From NCBI GenBank assembly GCA_027483645.1, contig JAIXUD010000010.1:188001-252000 (forward strand): 64,000 nucleotides of DNA. Reading direction: 5' to 3'. The notes beneath the pieces are model-generated. The model was given only the letters and a program-made list of their open reading frames with translations, did not search any database and had not been told where the DNA came from. This stretch comes from Sphingobacteriales bacterium (GTDB lineage: Bacteria > Bacteroidota > Bacteroidia > Chitinophagales > CAIOSU01). Position 1 is the stretch's first letter. Each line of letters starts with the position of its first letter. The translations under genes were made by a program, and so were the position numbers. This document shows positions 51,358-61,203 of this stretch, one piece after another.

Positions 51358-52077
51358 TTACCTAATCTTAGAAATAGATTTGGTAAGGATTACATTGTTG
51401 TTCTTATCGAAAATGCGAATCATATAAACGCCTTTTTGCAAATCAAGCAAATCAATGCGGCTGCTAGCATCGTTTGGCTCTGCAAATTGCGTGATTACTT
51501 TCAAGCCCAGCATATTATAAACCTCAATTCTGCTTACGTTCATTAGGTCGGGGCGCTTTACTATCACAAACTCCTTAGCAGGATTGGGGTAGATTTGTAT
51601 ATCGCTAACACTGCCGTTGCTCAAAGGCGTCGCCAAGGATGTATAAGTGGTAAGGTTAGCACCAAAGTAGGCTGTTTTCTCAGAACCCGCGCTATCAATC
51701 TCTTCGTAGAATCTTACACGCATGTACCCTGAGCCTGTGGCAGAATCATTGGCAAAGTGTGCATCGAAAGTTTCACTACTATTAGCTGCAATAGTTATAG
51801 TACCAGTATCAACATCATAAAAGAAGCAATTGCCACCTGAAATACAAATTTGATTGCCCAACCATGATGGATCAAAGCTATTTTCATAGCGCTTCCATTT
51901 TACATTCACGGTTTTGGTGGTGCTTAAATTGGTTACAGTGGTCTTCAACACAAAATCAGCACGTCTTGCATGATCAGTGCCCGTAACAGAATCGCTGCTC
52001 AACGTAAATGACTGTGCAGACAGTGTTCCGACACTTAGTAAGCATACAATTAACAATACGGTTAAGGTCTTTTGCAT
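51358..52077 (-). CDS. Secreted protein with T9SS type A sorting domain, 239 residues
   Basis: A signal peptide (MQKTLTVLLIVCLLSVGTLSAQ) is followed by a beta-sandwich-like region (about 22-150; VLKTTVTNLSTTKTVNVKWKRYENSFDP, NSSETFDAHFANDSATGSGYMRVRF). The C-terminal sorting domain is IQIYPNPAKEFVIVKRPDLM to KGVYMIRIFDKNNNVILTKSISKI. The middle part looks like a small immunoglobulin-like fold similar to proteins with a Cys pair (GNQICISGGNCFFYD). The function is unknown. It is monocistronic and has a terminator. Confidence 0.85.
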   Translation of the reverse strand: MQKTLTVLLIVCLLSVGTLSAQSFTLSSDSVTGTDHARRADFVLKTTVTNLSTTKTVNVKWKRYENSFDPSWLGNQICISGGNCFFYDVDTGTITIAANSSETFDAHFANDSATGSGYMRVRFYEEIDSAGSEKTAYFGANLTTYTSLATPLSNGSVSDIQIYPNPAKEFVIVKRPDLMNVSRIEVYNMLGLKVITQFAEPNDASSRIDLLDLQKGVYMIRIFDKNNNVILTKSISKIR

Positions 52078-52322
52078 CGTTAGTTTTTTTAAACAGCAAC
52101 ACTAAGATACCTACAAATTGCTTACATCACAAATTATTTTCGCAAGAACTTAACAATCATTAACTAAAGAGTACAATTTGAGAGACAATAAGGACGTTGA
52201 AAATTTTGTTGCTTCGCTCAAAAAAAAAGCTAGCCACGATTAAGAAAAAGTTAAGAGAATGAGTATCTTGCGTATTCAATCCTTATTCTTTCATCTATTG
52301 TTATCATTTTAAAAAAAGCGAA

Positions 52323-54713
52323 ATGGCACGTTTTTATTTTTTAATTACTTTTTTATCTACTTTTTTGGTCACAACGGTTTCTGCACAGGTGTTTGTCGAC
52401 CAAAATTTTGAAGCCGGCACTTTACCTGGTGGATGGTTGCGACAGCAGAGTACTCCTTCTAAAGGTTGGGAATTTGGTAATAATTCCACCAAAGGAAGCG
52501 ACAATGTGGCCATACCATCACATACCAGCTTTGCGATATCGAACGACGACGCCTATGATAACAATGCGGCTACTGCAAACATTGCTAACCGCGATATGCT
52601 AATAACACCGTCTTTTAGTTTAGCAGGTATAAACACTGCATTGCTTAAATTCGATGCTTTTTATACTGGTCAATATGGTTCATTGGCATCTGTGGAGATT
52701 AGTACCAACGGAGGAAGTAGCTGGACATTATTACAAACTCTTGCTACCAGCCCAGGTTGGCAATCAATTACTGTTGATTTGGCTGCTTATACCGGGCAAG
52801 CAAATGTGAAACTTGCGTTTGTGCATAATGATAGTGGCCAATGGGCTCATGCTTTTGGTGTAGATGATGTGCTTGTTTTGCAACCATTTGCTAACGATGT
52901 GCAATTGGTGTCTGTATCGCTGCCATCAGCCACTCAATTGGCGAGCCTTCCAGTTTCTATTACGGTTCGCAATTTTGGCACATCAGTGCTTAATTCGTTC
53001 CAATTTACTTGGACGAAAGACAATGGTACGCTTTCTTTCACTGACGAAGTAAATGGACTGGGCTTGGCTCCAGGTGGAGTAGCAACACTATTGCACAATA
53101 GCAGTGTTGTATTGGCCACCGAAGGCTTAGATACAGTAGTGGTTACCTTAAGCCTACCCAACGGGCAGGTAGATAATACGGTAAATAACCGTATTTCATC
53201 AGTTATCGCTACTTCTTTAGGAACAGTAGATCACAACGTTGTATTTGAGCAACATACCGGTACTTGGTGCGGCTGGTGCCCTGATGGTATGTTGGTGTTG
53301 GAGTCAATTGTTAATAGCGATAGTACCCTTATACCGGTTACCCTTCACGACGATGATGGAATGGATTTTGCTGATGGCAACACTGTAAATGGTGCTTTGG
53401 TTGCTGGTTTCCCGTCAGGGTCGATTGATCGATTTAAATTTGATGGACAAGCCAAAGTTGGCGTATCCCGAAATCTATGGGAAGACTTAGTTGCAGAGCG
53501 CTCCACCTTCAAGTCGTTTGCTAGTGTATCGGCCTCCAATAACTACAACGCTACAACTAGGGAGCTTACAGTGGATGTTGAAGCCCAATTTTTAAAGAGC
53601 CTTACCGGAGACTACCGTGTAAATGTATACATAGTAGAAGACAGCGTAACTGGCACTGGCTCGGGCTTCAGTCAAAGAAATTTCTTTAGAAACAACCCTG
53701 ATTATGTGGGCCATCCATTTTATAGTTTACCCGATCCAATGGTAGGTTTTGTGCACCGTCATGTTAGCCGTTATTTTATGGGTGGCGCATGGGGTCAGGC
53801 AGCTGTTATACCTACATCTATTGTCCCGTTAACTCCATATGACCACACATTTACATACACATTGCCTGCTGGCTGGAACGAAGATAGAATACGTTTGATA
53901 GCTGTAATTCAAAAGTATGGTACAACGGCCAACGATAGGCAAATTATTAACGCTATTTCGATGCCATTGAATAGCAGCAATGCTAATGACTTGGAAGTAG
54001 CACCAGCACCAGCTGATGTGGCTATTAATTATCTTATAAATAGTGCTTGCGGCGGCGGTATGGAAGGCGAAGCTAGCGTAACTCCTATCGGCTGTAGCGA
54101 TTGCACTTTTCAATGGAGCAATGGACAAACAGGTTTAAATTTGTTCGATGTTATACCAGGTACTTATACAGTAACTATGTCAAACACTACTGGTATCAAT
54201 GTTGTAAAGTCAATAAACATATATGGCCCAATATTGCTTAACCCGAATATTGTGTATAGCGGTGGTATCGGCAATGTAACACTAAACATTCAAGGCGGTA
54301 AAGCTCCATATACAATCAACTGGAGCAATGGCGGAACTACTGCCACACAGAGCGCCCTAGCATACGGCGACTACCAAGTTACCGTTACCGATGGTAATGG
54401 TTGCAGCACGGTTCAAACTTTGAAAATCTCCTTGGCTACAGGCGTTATTGATGTGGCAAGTACGATCAACTTCAATGTGTACCCTAACCCAACTGCAGGC
54501 AACGTAACCGTTGAGGCCGACTTGGCCAATGCTGACCAGGTAACTATTCAAGTATTCAATACTATGGGCGCCTTGGTAAGCGAGCGTACATTGAGCGGCC
54601 AAGCACAAGTGCGCGAGGTGCTCGACCTTACCGCACAAGCCAATGGCGTATACATCGTGAAAGTTACGGCTGACGGTAGCACAGGCGTAAAACGCTTGGT
54701 ACTGAACCGCTAA
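52323..54713 (+). CDS. Omp28-related T9SS-secreted protein with choice-of-anchor J and SprB modules
   Basis: A 796-residue secreted protein. A signal peptide (MARFYFLITFLSTFLVTTVSAQ) is followed by a choice-of-anchor J domain (about 25-187). The Omp28-like thioredoxin-fold domain carries CGWC at 316-319 (EQHTGTWCGWCPDGMLVLES). A SprB-like repeat sits near 655-705 (GNVTLNIQGGKAPYTINWSNGG). The C-terminus, FNVYPNPTAGNVTVEADL to NGVYIVKVTADGSTGVKRLVLNR, is a type A sorting domain. The CxxC suggests a redox or disulfide role outside the cell, but Omp28 function is not established. A terminator follows the stop. Confidence 0.87.
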   Translation: MARFYFLITFLSTFLVTTVSAQVFVDQNFEAGTLPGGWLRQQSTPSKGWEFGNNSTKGSDNVAIPSHTSFAISNDDAYDNNAATANIANRDMLITPSFSLAGINTALLKFDAFYTGQYGSLASVEISTNGGSSWTLLQTLATSPGWQSITVDLAAYTGQANVKLAFVHNDSGQWAHAFGVDDVLVLQPFANDVQLVSVSLPSATQLASLPVSITVRNFGTSVLNSFQFTWTKDNGTLSFTDEVNGLGLAPGGVATLLHNSSVVLATEGLDTVVVTLSLPNGQVDNTVNNRISSVIATSLGTVDHNVVFEQHTGTWCGWCPDGMLVLESIVNSDSTLIPVTLHDDDGMDFADGNTVNGALVAGFPSGSIDRFKFDGQAKVGVSRNLWEDLVAERSTFKSFASVSASNNYNATTRELTVDVEAQFLKSLTGDYRVNVYIVEDSVTGTGSGFSQRNFFRNNPDYVGHPFYSLPDPMVGFVHRHVSRYFMGGAWGQAAVIPTSIVPLTPYDHTFTYTLPAGWNEDRIRLIAVIQKYGTTANDRQIINAISMPLNSSNANDLEVAPAPADVAINYLINSACGGGMEGEASVTPIGCSDCTFQWSNGQTGLNLFDVIPGTYTVTMSNTTGINVVKSINIYGPILLNPNIVYSGGIGNVTLNIQGGKAPYTINWSNGGTTATQSALAYGDYQVTVTDGNGCSTVQTLKISLATGVIDVASTINFNVYPNPTAGNVTVEADLANADQVTIQVFNTMGALVSERTLSGQAQVREVLDLTAQANGVYIVKVTADGSTGVKRLVLNR

Positions 54714-54737
54714 GAATTACGTAATGATATCTAGTAG

Positions 54738-54770
54738 ACGGGCGGCCTTTGGGTCGTCCGTTTCTGTTTT
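54738..54770 (+). terminator. Terminator of the Omp28-like gene
   Basis: A 10-bp stem with wobble pairs (ACGGGCGGCC / GGTCGTCCGT) and a T-rich tail. Confidence 0.7.
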
Positions 54771-54970
54771 ATCTAAATTCAACTATCCATTGAAACAAAT
54801 TGAATTGATAAGCATTATGATAAGGGTTAAACAACTGCAATTTGCCTGTAATGATAATCATTAGAAAGTATCAAGCGAGCGAGAAGGTGCCAATTTGAAG
54901 AAAACTGGTTTGTATTAATAAATGTCATTTTCAAATTTTCAAATTGCCAAACCCTAAGATTTTCATCCGC

Positions 54971-55002
54971 ACATTGGTACATTTGCACATAAGCACATAA
55001 TC
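54971..55002 (+). repeat. Period-8 word array (ACATTWGC type) before ligA
   Basis: ACATTGGT, ACATTTGC, ACATAAGC, ACATAATC, ending seven bases before the ligA ATG. The same words recur inverted just after ligA. Confidence 0.65.
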
Positions 55003-55009
55003 AAAGCAA

Positions 55010-57118
55010 ATGTACACCCCCGCACAAGAAAAGGAATACCTAGACCTCAGCCGCCGCATGCTGGCTACCCCCGAACCACAAACGCAAGAGGATGCCGATA
55101 AAATTGTAAAAGACCTTCGGGATGCGATAAGGTTTCATGATTGGCGTTACTACGTGCAGGCCGAGGCGGTGATTACCGACTTTGATTACGACCAGCTCTT
55201 TAAGCGCCTTAAAGACATTGAAGCACAGTACCCAGCTTTGATGCTTGCCGATTCGCCTACGCAGCGAGTAGCTCTAGGCCTTACAGAGGAGTTTGTAGCC
55301 GTAGAGCATAACCTGCCTATGCTATCGTTGGACAATAGCTACAACGAGGCCGACATTACCGAGTTTGATACCCGTCTACGCAAACTGGTCGGCACGGAAG
55401 GTATTGAATACTGCGTGGAGCCGAAGTTTGACGGTAGCAGTATTGCCTTGGTGTATGAAAATGATGTGTTGGTGCGAGCTGCCACGCGGGGTGATGGCGT
55501 AATGGGCGAGGATATTACCAACAACGCCAAAGCATTAAAGTCAATACCCCTGAGGGCTGATTTCTCCAAGTATGGTATCGTAAAAGCCGAAGTGAGGGGT
55601 GAGGTAATCATTCGCAATGAGGTATTTAGCGCAATGAATGAGAACCGCCGTGAACTGGGATTGAAAACCTTCCAGAACTCCCGCAACACTGCCGCTGGAG
55701 CATTGCGCCTAAAGGATAGTGCCGAAGTAGCCCGCCGGGGTTTGGAGGCTATCATTTATCAGATAGGCTATGCGGTGGACAAAGATGGCAAAAACGTACT
55801 CGGTAATGGCATTGAATCCCATTTCGAGAGTATTCAAACCCTATATAAGCTTGGCTTTAATGCTCCGGTAAAAGAACTGGGCAAATACACTACCGTGCAA
55901 CAAATTGTGGCGCATTGCGCGGAGTGGGAGGAAAAGCGCAACAGCTTCCCTATTGAAATTGATGGCATGGTAATAAAGCTGGATAATTATGAGAAGCAGC
56001 AGCAAACCGGCAGTACATCGCACCATCCGCGCTGGGCGATAGCCTTTAAATTCAAGGCTCGACAGGCTCATAGTGTATTGGAACGGGTGGAGTTCCAAGT
56101 TGGCCGCACAGGTGCGGTTACGCCTGTGGCAAAGATAACGCCGGTGCCGCTGGCAGGTGTTACCATCGGGTCCATATCGTTGCACAACGAGGATTTTATT
56201 CTGGAGAAGGACATTATGCTGGGCGATACCGTGCTAGTGGAACGAGCCGGTGATGTGATACCGTATATAGCTGGTGTAATTACCACCGCCCGCACCGGCA
56301 ATGAAATCCCTATAATCTTTCCAAGGGAATGCCCTAGTTGCAATTCCACTTTGGTAAAGCCCGATGGCGAGGCCATCTGGCGCTGCGTGAACTTGGATTG
56401 CCCTGTGCAGCAAGAAGAGCGCATCATCCACTTTGTGAGCAAGGGCGCTATGGATATTGAGGGCTTGGGTAAAGATATTGTGAGGCGTTTCCTTGCCGAA
56501 GGTATCATTAAGCAGGTGCAAGACATATATCAGTTGGATTACGACCACATTGGTAGGCTTGAAGGCTGGAAAGAACGCAGTGTAAACAACCTAAAACATG
56601 GTATTGAAGCCAGTAAGAGCCAGCCGTTGTGGAAGCTGTTTACGGCTTTGGGCATACGCCATATAGGTAATACCACCGCTAAGGTGCTGGCCAAGAAAGT
56701 GAAGTCAGCCTTGGATTACCAAACATGGACCCAAGAGCAACTGATGGAGCTGGAAGACATCGGCCCGAAAGTAGCCGAGAGCGTATACGACTTCTTCCAT
56801 ACCGAAGCAAACATACAACTGCTTACCGAGCTGCAACAACTGGGCGTAAATATTGAAACCAAGCTAGAAGAGGTACAGCCCGCTAATAACAAATTGGACG
56901 GTAAGAGCTTCCTCTTTACCGGTACGCTCACCAAATTCACCCGCGATGAGGCCCAAGGTTTGGTAGAACAAAACGGCGGCAAACTCATCAGCGGCGTAAG
57001 TAAGAACCTAGACTACCTAGTTGCAGGCCCTGGAGCTGGTAGTAAGCTTACCAAAGCGCAAAGCATACCTACAATTCAGATAATTGATGAGGATGTATTT
57101 TTGGAAATGATAAGTTGA
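55010..57118 (+). CDS. ligA: NAD-dependent DNA ligase
   Basis: A 702-residue LigA of normal length, which seals nicks in replication and repair using NAD. Domain Ia carries YDQLFKRLKDIEAQYP. The adenylated Lys139 is in EPKFDGSSIALVYEND, followed by motif III VRGEVIIRNEVF. OB-fold residues lie in VGRTGAVTPVAKITPVPL. The zinc finger has CPSCNSTL and CVNLDCPVQ. Helix-hairpin-helix repeats include FTALGIRHIGNTTAKVLA and ELEDIGPKVAESV. The BRCT domain (SFLFTGTLTKFTRDEAQGLV) forms the C-terminus. The stop codon lies at the edge of a period-8 word array. Confidence 0.97.
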   Translation: MYTPAQEKEYLDLSRRMLATPEPQTQEDADKIVKDLRDAIRFHDWRYYVQAEAVITDFDYDQLFKRLKDIEAQYPALMLADSPTQRVALGLTEEFVAVEHNLPMLSLDNSYNEADITEFDTRLRKLVGTEGIEYCVEPKFDGSSIALVYENDVLVRAATRGDGVMGEDITNNAKALKSIPLRADFSKYGIVKAEVRGEVIIRNEVFSAMNENRRELGLKTFQNSRNTAAGALRLKDSAEVARRGLEAIIYQIGYAVDKDGKNVLGNGIESHFESIQTLYKLGFNAPVKELGKYTTVQQIVAHCAEWEEKRNSFPIEIDGMVIKLDNYEKQQQTGSTSHHPRWAIAFKFKARQAHSVLERVEFQVGRTGAVTPVAKITPVPLAGVTIGSISLHNEDFILEKDIMLGDTVLVERAGDVIPYIAGVITTARTGNEIPIIFPRECPSCNSTLVKPDGEAIWRCVNLDCPVQQEERIIHFVSKGAMDIEGLGKDIVRRFLAEGIIKQVQDIYQLDYDHIGRLEGWKERSVNNLKHGIEASKSQPLWKLFTALGIRHIGNTTAKVLAKKVKSALDYQTWTQEQLMELEDIGPKVAESVYDFFHTEANIQLLTELQQLGVNIETKLEEVQPANNKLDGKSFLFTGTLTKFTRDEAQGLVEQNGGKLISGVSKNLDYLVAGPGAGSKLTKAQSIPTIQIIDEDVFLEMIS

Positions 57119-57192
57119 TGTACCAATTTATCGATGTGCTGATATACCAATTCTAATGTAACAATGTGCAGATGTATCGATTTACCAATTGG
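57117..57192 (-). repeat. Period-8 word array (GATGTACC/GTGCTGAT type) after ligA
   Basis: GATGTACC, AATTTATC, GATGTGCT, GATATACC, AATTCTAAT (9), GTAACAAT, GTGCAGAT, GTATCGAT, TTACCAAT, TGG. It overlaps the ligA stop and pairs with 57214-57251. Confidence 0.65.
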
Positions 57193-57213
57193 AAATATTA
57201 ATTTGAATTCGAA

Positions 57214-57251
57214 GCATTGGTACATTAGCACATCAGTATATTAGCACATTA
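57214..57251 (+). repeat. Period-8 word array (ACATTAGC type), inverted partner
   Basis: GCATTGGT, ACATTAGC, ACATCAGT, ATATTAGC, ACATTA. The reverse complement matches about 18 of 21 bases of the preceding array. Confidence 0.65.
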
Positions 57252-57302
57252 TTTCCGCCTTATCTTCGCCACTAACCGCTCCATATCGTTTGTTGAAGCA
57301 GG

Positions 57303-57332
57303 CTATGGTCTATCGTCTATCGTCTATCGTCC
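57303..57332 (-). repeat. Period-7 word array (RGACGAT type)
   Basis: The reverse complement reads GGACGAT, AGACGAT, AGACGAT, AGACCAT, AGC, immediately after the stop of the ABC permease gene. Confidence 0.7.
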
Positions 57333-57336
57333 AAAA

Positions 57337-58554
57337 CTATTCATACCTCAGTGCCTCAATAGGGTCCAACCTACTGGCTTTAATGGCGGGATAAATGCCA
57401 GCTGCTAAGCCGATTAATAGGCAGAAGAAGAACCCACCGCCAATCCATTGCCAAGGCATTATAAAACCTACGCCTAATACTATGGACAGCACGTTGCCAA
57501 TTAATATGCCTATAATAATACCTGCAACGCCACCGGTTTGGCAAATTACAAGCGTTTCTACTAAAAACTGGATAACGATATGCCCACTCCGCGCACCAAT
57601 GGCTTTGTTGATGCCGATTTCTCGGGTACGCTCGCTTACCGAAACCAACATTATATTCATGAGCGCAATACCCGAACCGAAGAATGTAATAAACCCTATG
57701 AGGTAAGCGGCAAGTTGTATATACTGCGTGTTTTCGATAATGCTTTGGGCGATGCGGTCGCTGCGGTTCATTTCAAAGTTTTCCTCCTCTAACGGATGTA
57801 GGCCACGAACCAGGCGGAACGTACCTGTGGCATCATCCATAAGCGCATCCATAATCTCGGCATCCTCCATGCCGACAGTTACTACATATGGGCGTTCATC
57901 GCGGTTGAAGTTTCGGCGGGCGTTCAATTCTGTTATGAGCACCAGGTTGTCGTTGCTCATCATGCTGTTACCTTTAGCCTCCAGCACACCCACCACTTGA
58001 TACCGAAAACTGCCTATTGAAACGATATTATTGATGGCCGAATCCACTTTCGTAAAGAGTGACTTGGCAACGCTTGCCCCAATGATGGCAATGTTGTTGC
58101 CGCTCTGTGTTTCTTGTACCGAGAAGTTTCGCCCCAACTGAAACTCGTACCCCGAAATGGCGATGTAATTTTCATCAACACCCATCACGTTTACATTGGG
58201 ATTGGTTTTTTTGCGCTGGTACTTTATGGTAGCACCTTGGCTAGCATTGGTGGAGATGGAGACAGTGGCGCCTTCCATAATAAAAAGCTCTTTGAACCGC
58301 GCCGCATCTTTATATAGTACCTTGGGGTATTCCTTCTCACTCTCATCTTGCACACGCTTGGTGCGGATGGTAAAGTTGGTGCCGCCAACCTTGCTGAGGT
58401 TGTTTACCAAATAATACTTCATGCTATCCACCGCGGTAAGGATGCCCACGATGGCAGAGAGGCCTATGGCAATAATCATAAACGTGAGTACAAACCGCAG
58501 CATATTGCCCCGGATGTTCCGCCACGCTAAGAGTATGTTGTGCCCGATGTTCAT
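57337..58554 (-). CDS. ABC transporter permease, MacB/FtsX type
   Basis: A 405-residue permease. The N-terminal helix [22 protein letters not shown] is followed by a MacB periplasmic core (about 45-250; [20 protein letters not shown]). Three C-terminal membrane helices come last, with the typical FtsX motif [29 protein letters not shown]. Such proteins use ATP hydrolysis by a separate subunit to export lipoproteins, antibiotics or peptides. No ABC ATPase or membrane-fusion partner lies in this window, so those subunits must be encoded elsewhere. Confidence 0.9.
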   Translation of the reverse strand: MNIGHNILLAWRNIRGNMLRFVLTFMIIAIGLSAIVGILTAVDSMKYYLVNNLSKVGGTNFTIRTKRVQDESEKEYPKVLYKDAARFKELFIMEGATVSISTNASQGATIKYQRKKTNPNVNVMGVDENYIAISGYEFQLGRNFSVQETQSGNNIAIIGASVAKSLFTKVDSAINNIVSIGSFRYQVVGVLEAKGNSMMSNDNLVLITELNARRNFNRDERPYVVTVGMEDAEIMDALMDDATGTFRLVRGLHPLEEENFEMNRSDRIAQSIIENTQYIQLAAYLIGFITFFGSGIALMNIMLVSVSERTREIGINKAIGARSGHIVIQFLVETLVICQTGGVAGIIIGILIGNVLSIVLGVGFIMPWQWIGGGFFFCLLIGLAAGIYPAIKASRLDPIEALRYE

Positions 58555-58763
58555 TAAAGGTGCAAGTTAGGGAGGATTTAGGGAAAAAGTGTTTATTGCT
58601 TCATAGCCGTCGGGTCTAAATTATTCCAGGGCAAACAATAAGGGTTTGAATTATGTCACTTACATGGTGGATGCTTCGTCTTTATTGCAAATCAATCACC
58701 CTTAACACAATTTATCCCAACAATAACATACCCTATTCCTACTATTCTATCCCTAATTATTAG

Positions 58764-58771
58764 TAATTTTG
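58764..58771 (+). promoter_or_regulatory. Probable -7 element of the aconitase gene
   Basis: TAATTTTG matches TAnnTTTG exactly, 44 bases before the ATG. No -33 TTTG is seen. Confidence 0.4.
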
Positions 58772-58815
58772 CACCGTGAAAACTTTGATGCACCACCTGT
58801 AAACAAAATATTACT

Positions 58816-61098
58816 ATGGCATTTGATTTCCAGAGGATACAAAAGGTTTACGACGCTCTGCCGGAGCGCGTAGCTAAAGCCCGCCAAATTGTTGGCCGTC
58901 CGCTTACCCTTACAGAGAAAATCCTCTATTCTCACCTGTTCGAAACACAGGAGCCCGTTAACTTTCAACGTGGCAAATCGTACGTTGATTTTGCGCCAGA
59001 CCGTGTAGCCATGCAAGATGCTACCGCACAAATGGCCCTATTGCAGTTTATGCAAGCTGGCAAGCCGCAAGCTGCCGTACCTTCTACCGTGCACTGCGAC
59101 CACTTGATTTTGGCCAAAGACGGTGCTAAGAAAGATTTGACCGAATCGCTTGAAGTGAACAAAGAAGTGTTCAACTTCTTGGGTTCTGTATCCAATAAAT
59201 ACGGTATCGGCTTCTGGAAACCAGGTGCAGGTATCATCCACCAAGTTATCTTGGAAAATTATGCTTTCCCTGGCGGCATGATGATCGGTACCGACTCTCA
59301 CACCGTTAACGCGGGCGGCCTTGGTATGGTTGCTATTGGCGTTGGCGGTGCCGATGCCGTTGACGTAATGGCTGGCATGGCTTGGGAGCTGAAATTCCCT
59401 AAACTGATTGGTGTGAAGCTAACCGGCAAAATGAGCGGTTGGACTTCGGCTAAAGACGTTATCCTTAAGGTTGCTGGCATCCTTACCGTAAAAGGCGGTA
59501 CTGGTGCTATTGTTGAGTATTTTGGTCCAGGCGCTGAAACCTTTAGCTGCACAGGCAAAGGTACCATCTGCAACATGGGTGCTGAGATTGGCGCTACCAC
59601 CTCTATCTTCGGATATGACGATAGCATGAAGCGCTACTTGATTTCTACCGACCGTGCCGATGTGGCTGCTGCTGCTGATGCCGTTCGCGAGCACTTAACT
59701 GCTGACCCTGAGGTTTACGCAAACCCTGAAACCTACTTCGATCAAGTTATCGAAATTAATCTTACCGAGCTGGAGCCGCATATCAACGGCCCGTTCACCC
59801 CAGATTTGGCTTGGCCTTTGTCAAAATTTGCACAAGCAGTACGCGACAACAACTACCCGCAAGAGTTGGAAGTTGGTTTGATTGGTAGCTGCACCAACTC
59901 TTCTTACGAAGATATTAGCCGTGCCGCCTCTTTGGCCAAACAGGCTATTGATAAGAACCTGAAAGTAAAAGCCGAGTATACCATCACCCCAGGCTCAGAA
60001 GTAGTACGCTACACGGTAGAGCGCGACGGATTTTTGGATACTTTCGAGAAAATTGGTGGCGTGGTAATGGCAAATGCTTGCGGCCCGTGCATTGGCCAAT
60101 GGAGCCGCCATACCAATGACCCTAACCGCAAGAACTCAATCATCACTTCGTTCAACCGTAACTTTGCGAAGCGTAACGATGGCAACCCGAACACCCACTC
60201 TTTTGTGGCTTCGCCTGAGATTGTTACCGCATTTGCCATTGCTGGCGATTTGACCTTCAACCCGATTACCGATACCCTCATCAACCGTGATGGTGTTGCC
60301 GTGAAATTGGACGAGCCAACTGGCTTGGAGTTGCCGCCAAAAGGCTTTGACGCTGAGGACCCAGGCTATCAAGCACCTGCTGCCGATGGCTCAACCGTAC
60401 AGATTATTGTTGACCCAGCATCTGAGCGCTTGCAACTACTGGAAGGCTTTAAACCTTGGGAAGGTACCGACATTAAAGGCTTGAAGCTTTTGATTAAGGC
60501 CAAAGGCAAGTGTACTACCGACCACATTTCGATGGCGGGCCCATGGTTGCGTTTCCGTGGCCACTTGGATAACATTGCCAACAACACCCTTACCGGTGCC
60601 ACCAACTTCTTTAACGAGAAGGTGAACGCAGTGAAAAACCAACTAACCGGCGAGTTTGTAGAAGTACCAACCGCAGCCCGTGCTTATAAAGCTGCCGGTA
60701 TTGGTAGCATAGTAGTAGGCGACGAGAACTACGGTGAAGGCAGCAGCCGCGAGCACGCAGCCATGCAGCCGCGCCACTTGGCAGTACGTGCCGTATTGGT
60801 TCGCTCATTTGCCCGCATCCACGAAACCAACTTGAAGAAGCAAGGTATGTTGGGATTGACTTTCGCCAACCCGGCCGACTACGATAAAATCCAAGAGGAC
60901 GACAATATCGACATCGTGGGTCTTACTAGCTTCGCGCCTGGTGTACCGCTTACTTTGGTGCTAAACCACAAAGATGGCAGCAGCGAGAACATCACTGTAA
61001 ACCACACCTACAACGAGCAGCAAATTGAGTGGTTTAAAGCCGGTAGCGCTTTGAACAAAATCAAAGAAGAAGCTGCTTTGGCTGCTGGTAAGAATTGA
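58816..61098 (+). CDS. Aconitate hydratase
   Basis: A 760-residue mitochondrial-type aconitase that interconverts citrate and isocitrate through a [4Fe-4S] cluster. Cluster ligands are Cys359 ([11 protein letters not shown]), Cys422 and Cys425 ([11 protein letters not shown]). [14 protein letters not shown] and the C-terminal swivel domain ([51 protein letters not shown]) are also present. The length and motif order are closer to the eukaryotic/AcnA-mito type than to bacterial AcnB. It is monocistronic, with a strong terminator. Confidence 0.96.
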   Translation: MAFDFQRIQKVYDALPERVAKARQIVGRPLTLTEKILYSHLFETQEPVNFQRGKSYVDFAPDRVAMQDATAQMALLQFMQAGKPQAAVPSTVHCDHLILAKDGAKKDLTESLEVNKEVFNFLGSVSNKYGIGFWKPGAGIIHQVILENYAFPGGMMIGTDSHTVNAGGLGMVAIGVGGADAVDVMAGMAWELKFPKLIGVKLTGKMSGWTSAKDVILKVAGILTVKGGTGAIVEYFGPGAETFSCTGKGTICNMGAEIGATTSIFGYDDSMKRYLISTDRADVAAAADAVREHLTADPEVYANPETYFDQVIEINLTELEPHINGPFTPDLAWPLSKFAQAVRDNNYPQELEVGLIGSCTNSSYEDISRAASLAKQAIDKNLKVKAEYTITPGSEVVRYTVERDGFLDTFEKIGGVVMANACGPCIGQWSRHTNDPNRKNSIITSFNRNFAKRNDGNPNTHSFVASPEIVTAFAIAGDLTFNPITDTLINRDGVAVKLDEPTGLELPPKGFDAEDPGYQAPAADGSTVQIIVDPASERLQLLEGFKPWEGTDIKGLKLLIKAKGKCTTDHISMAGPWLRFRGHLDNIANNTLTGATNFFNEKVNAVKNQLTGEFVEVPTAARAYKAAGIGSIVVGDENYGEGSSREHAAMQPRHLAVRAVLVRSFARIHETNLKKQGMLGLTFANPADYDKIQEDDNIDIVGLTSFAPGVPLTLVLNHKDGSSENITVNHTYNEQQIEWFKAGSALNKIKEEAALAAGKN

Positions 61099-61120
61099 GG
61101 AAGTAGGAATTAGATTATAC

Positions 61121-61158
61121 AAGCGGCTGCATCGAAAGATGTGGCCGCTTTTTTTTTT
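61121..61158 (+). terminator. Terminator of the aconitase gene
   Basis: A 13-bp stem with two wobble pairs (AAGCGGCTGCATC / GATGTGGCCGCTT), GAAA loop and a run of ten T. Confidence 0.9.
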
Positions 61159-61203
61159 AAGTGTTTGCATACACGATTCTAACATTAAATGTACATTCAC
61201 TAA

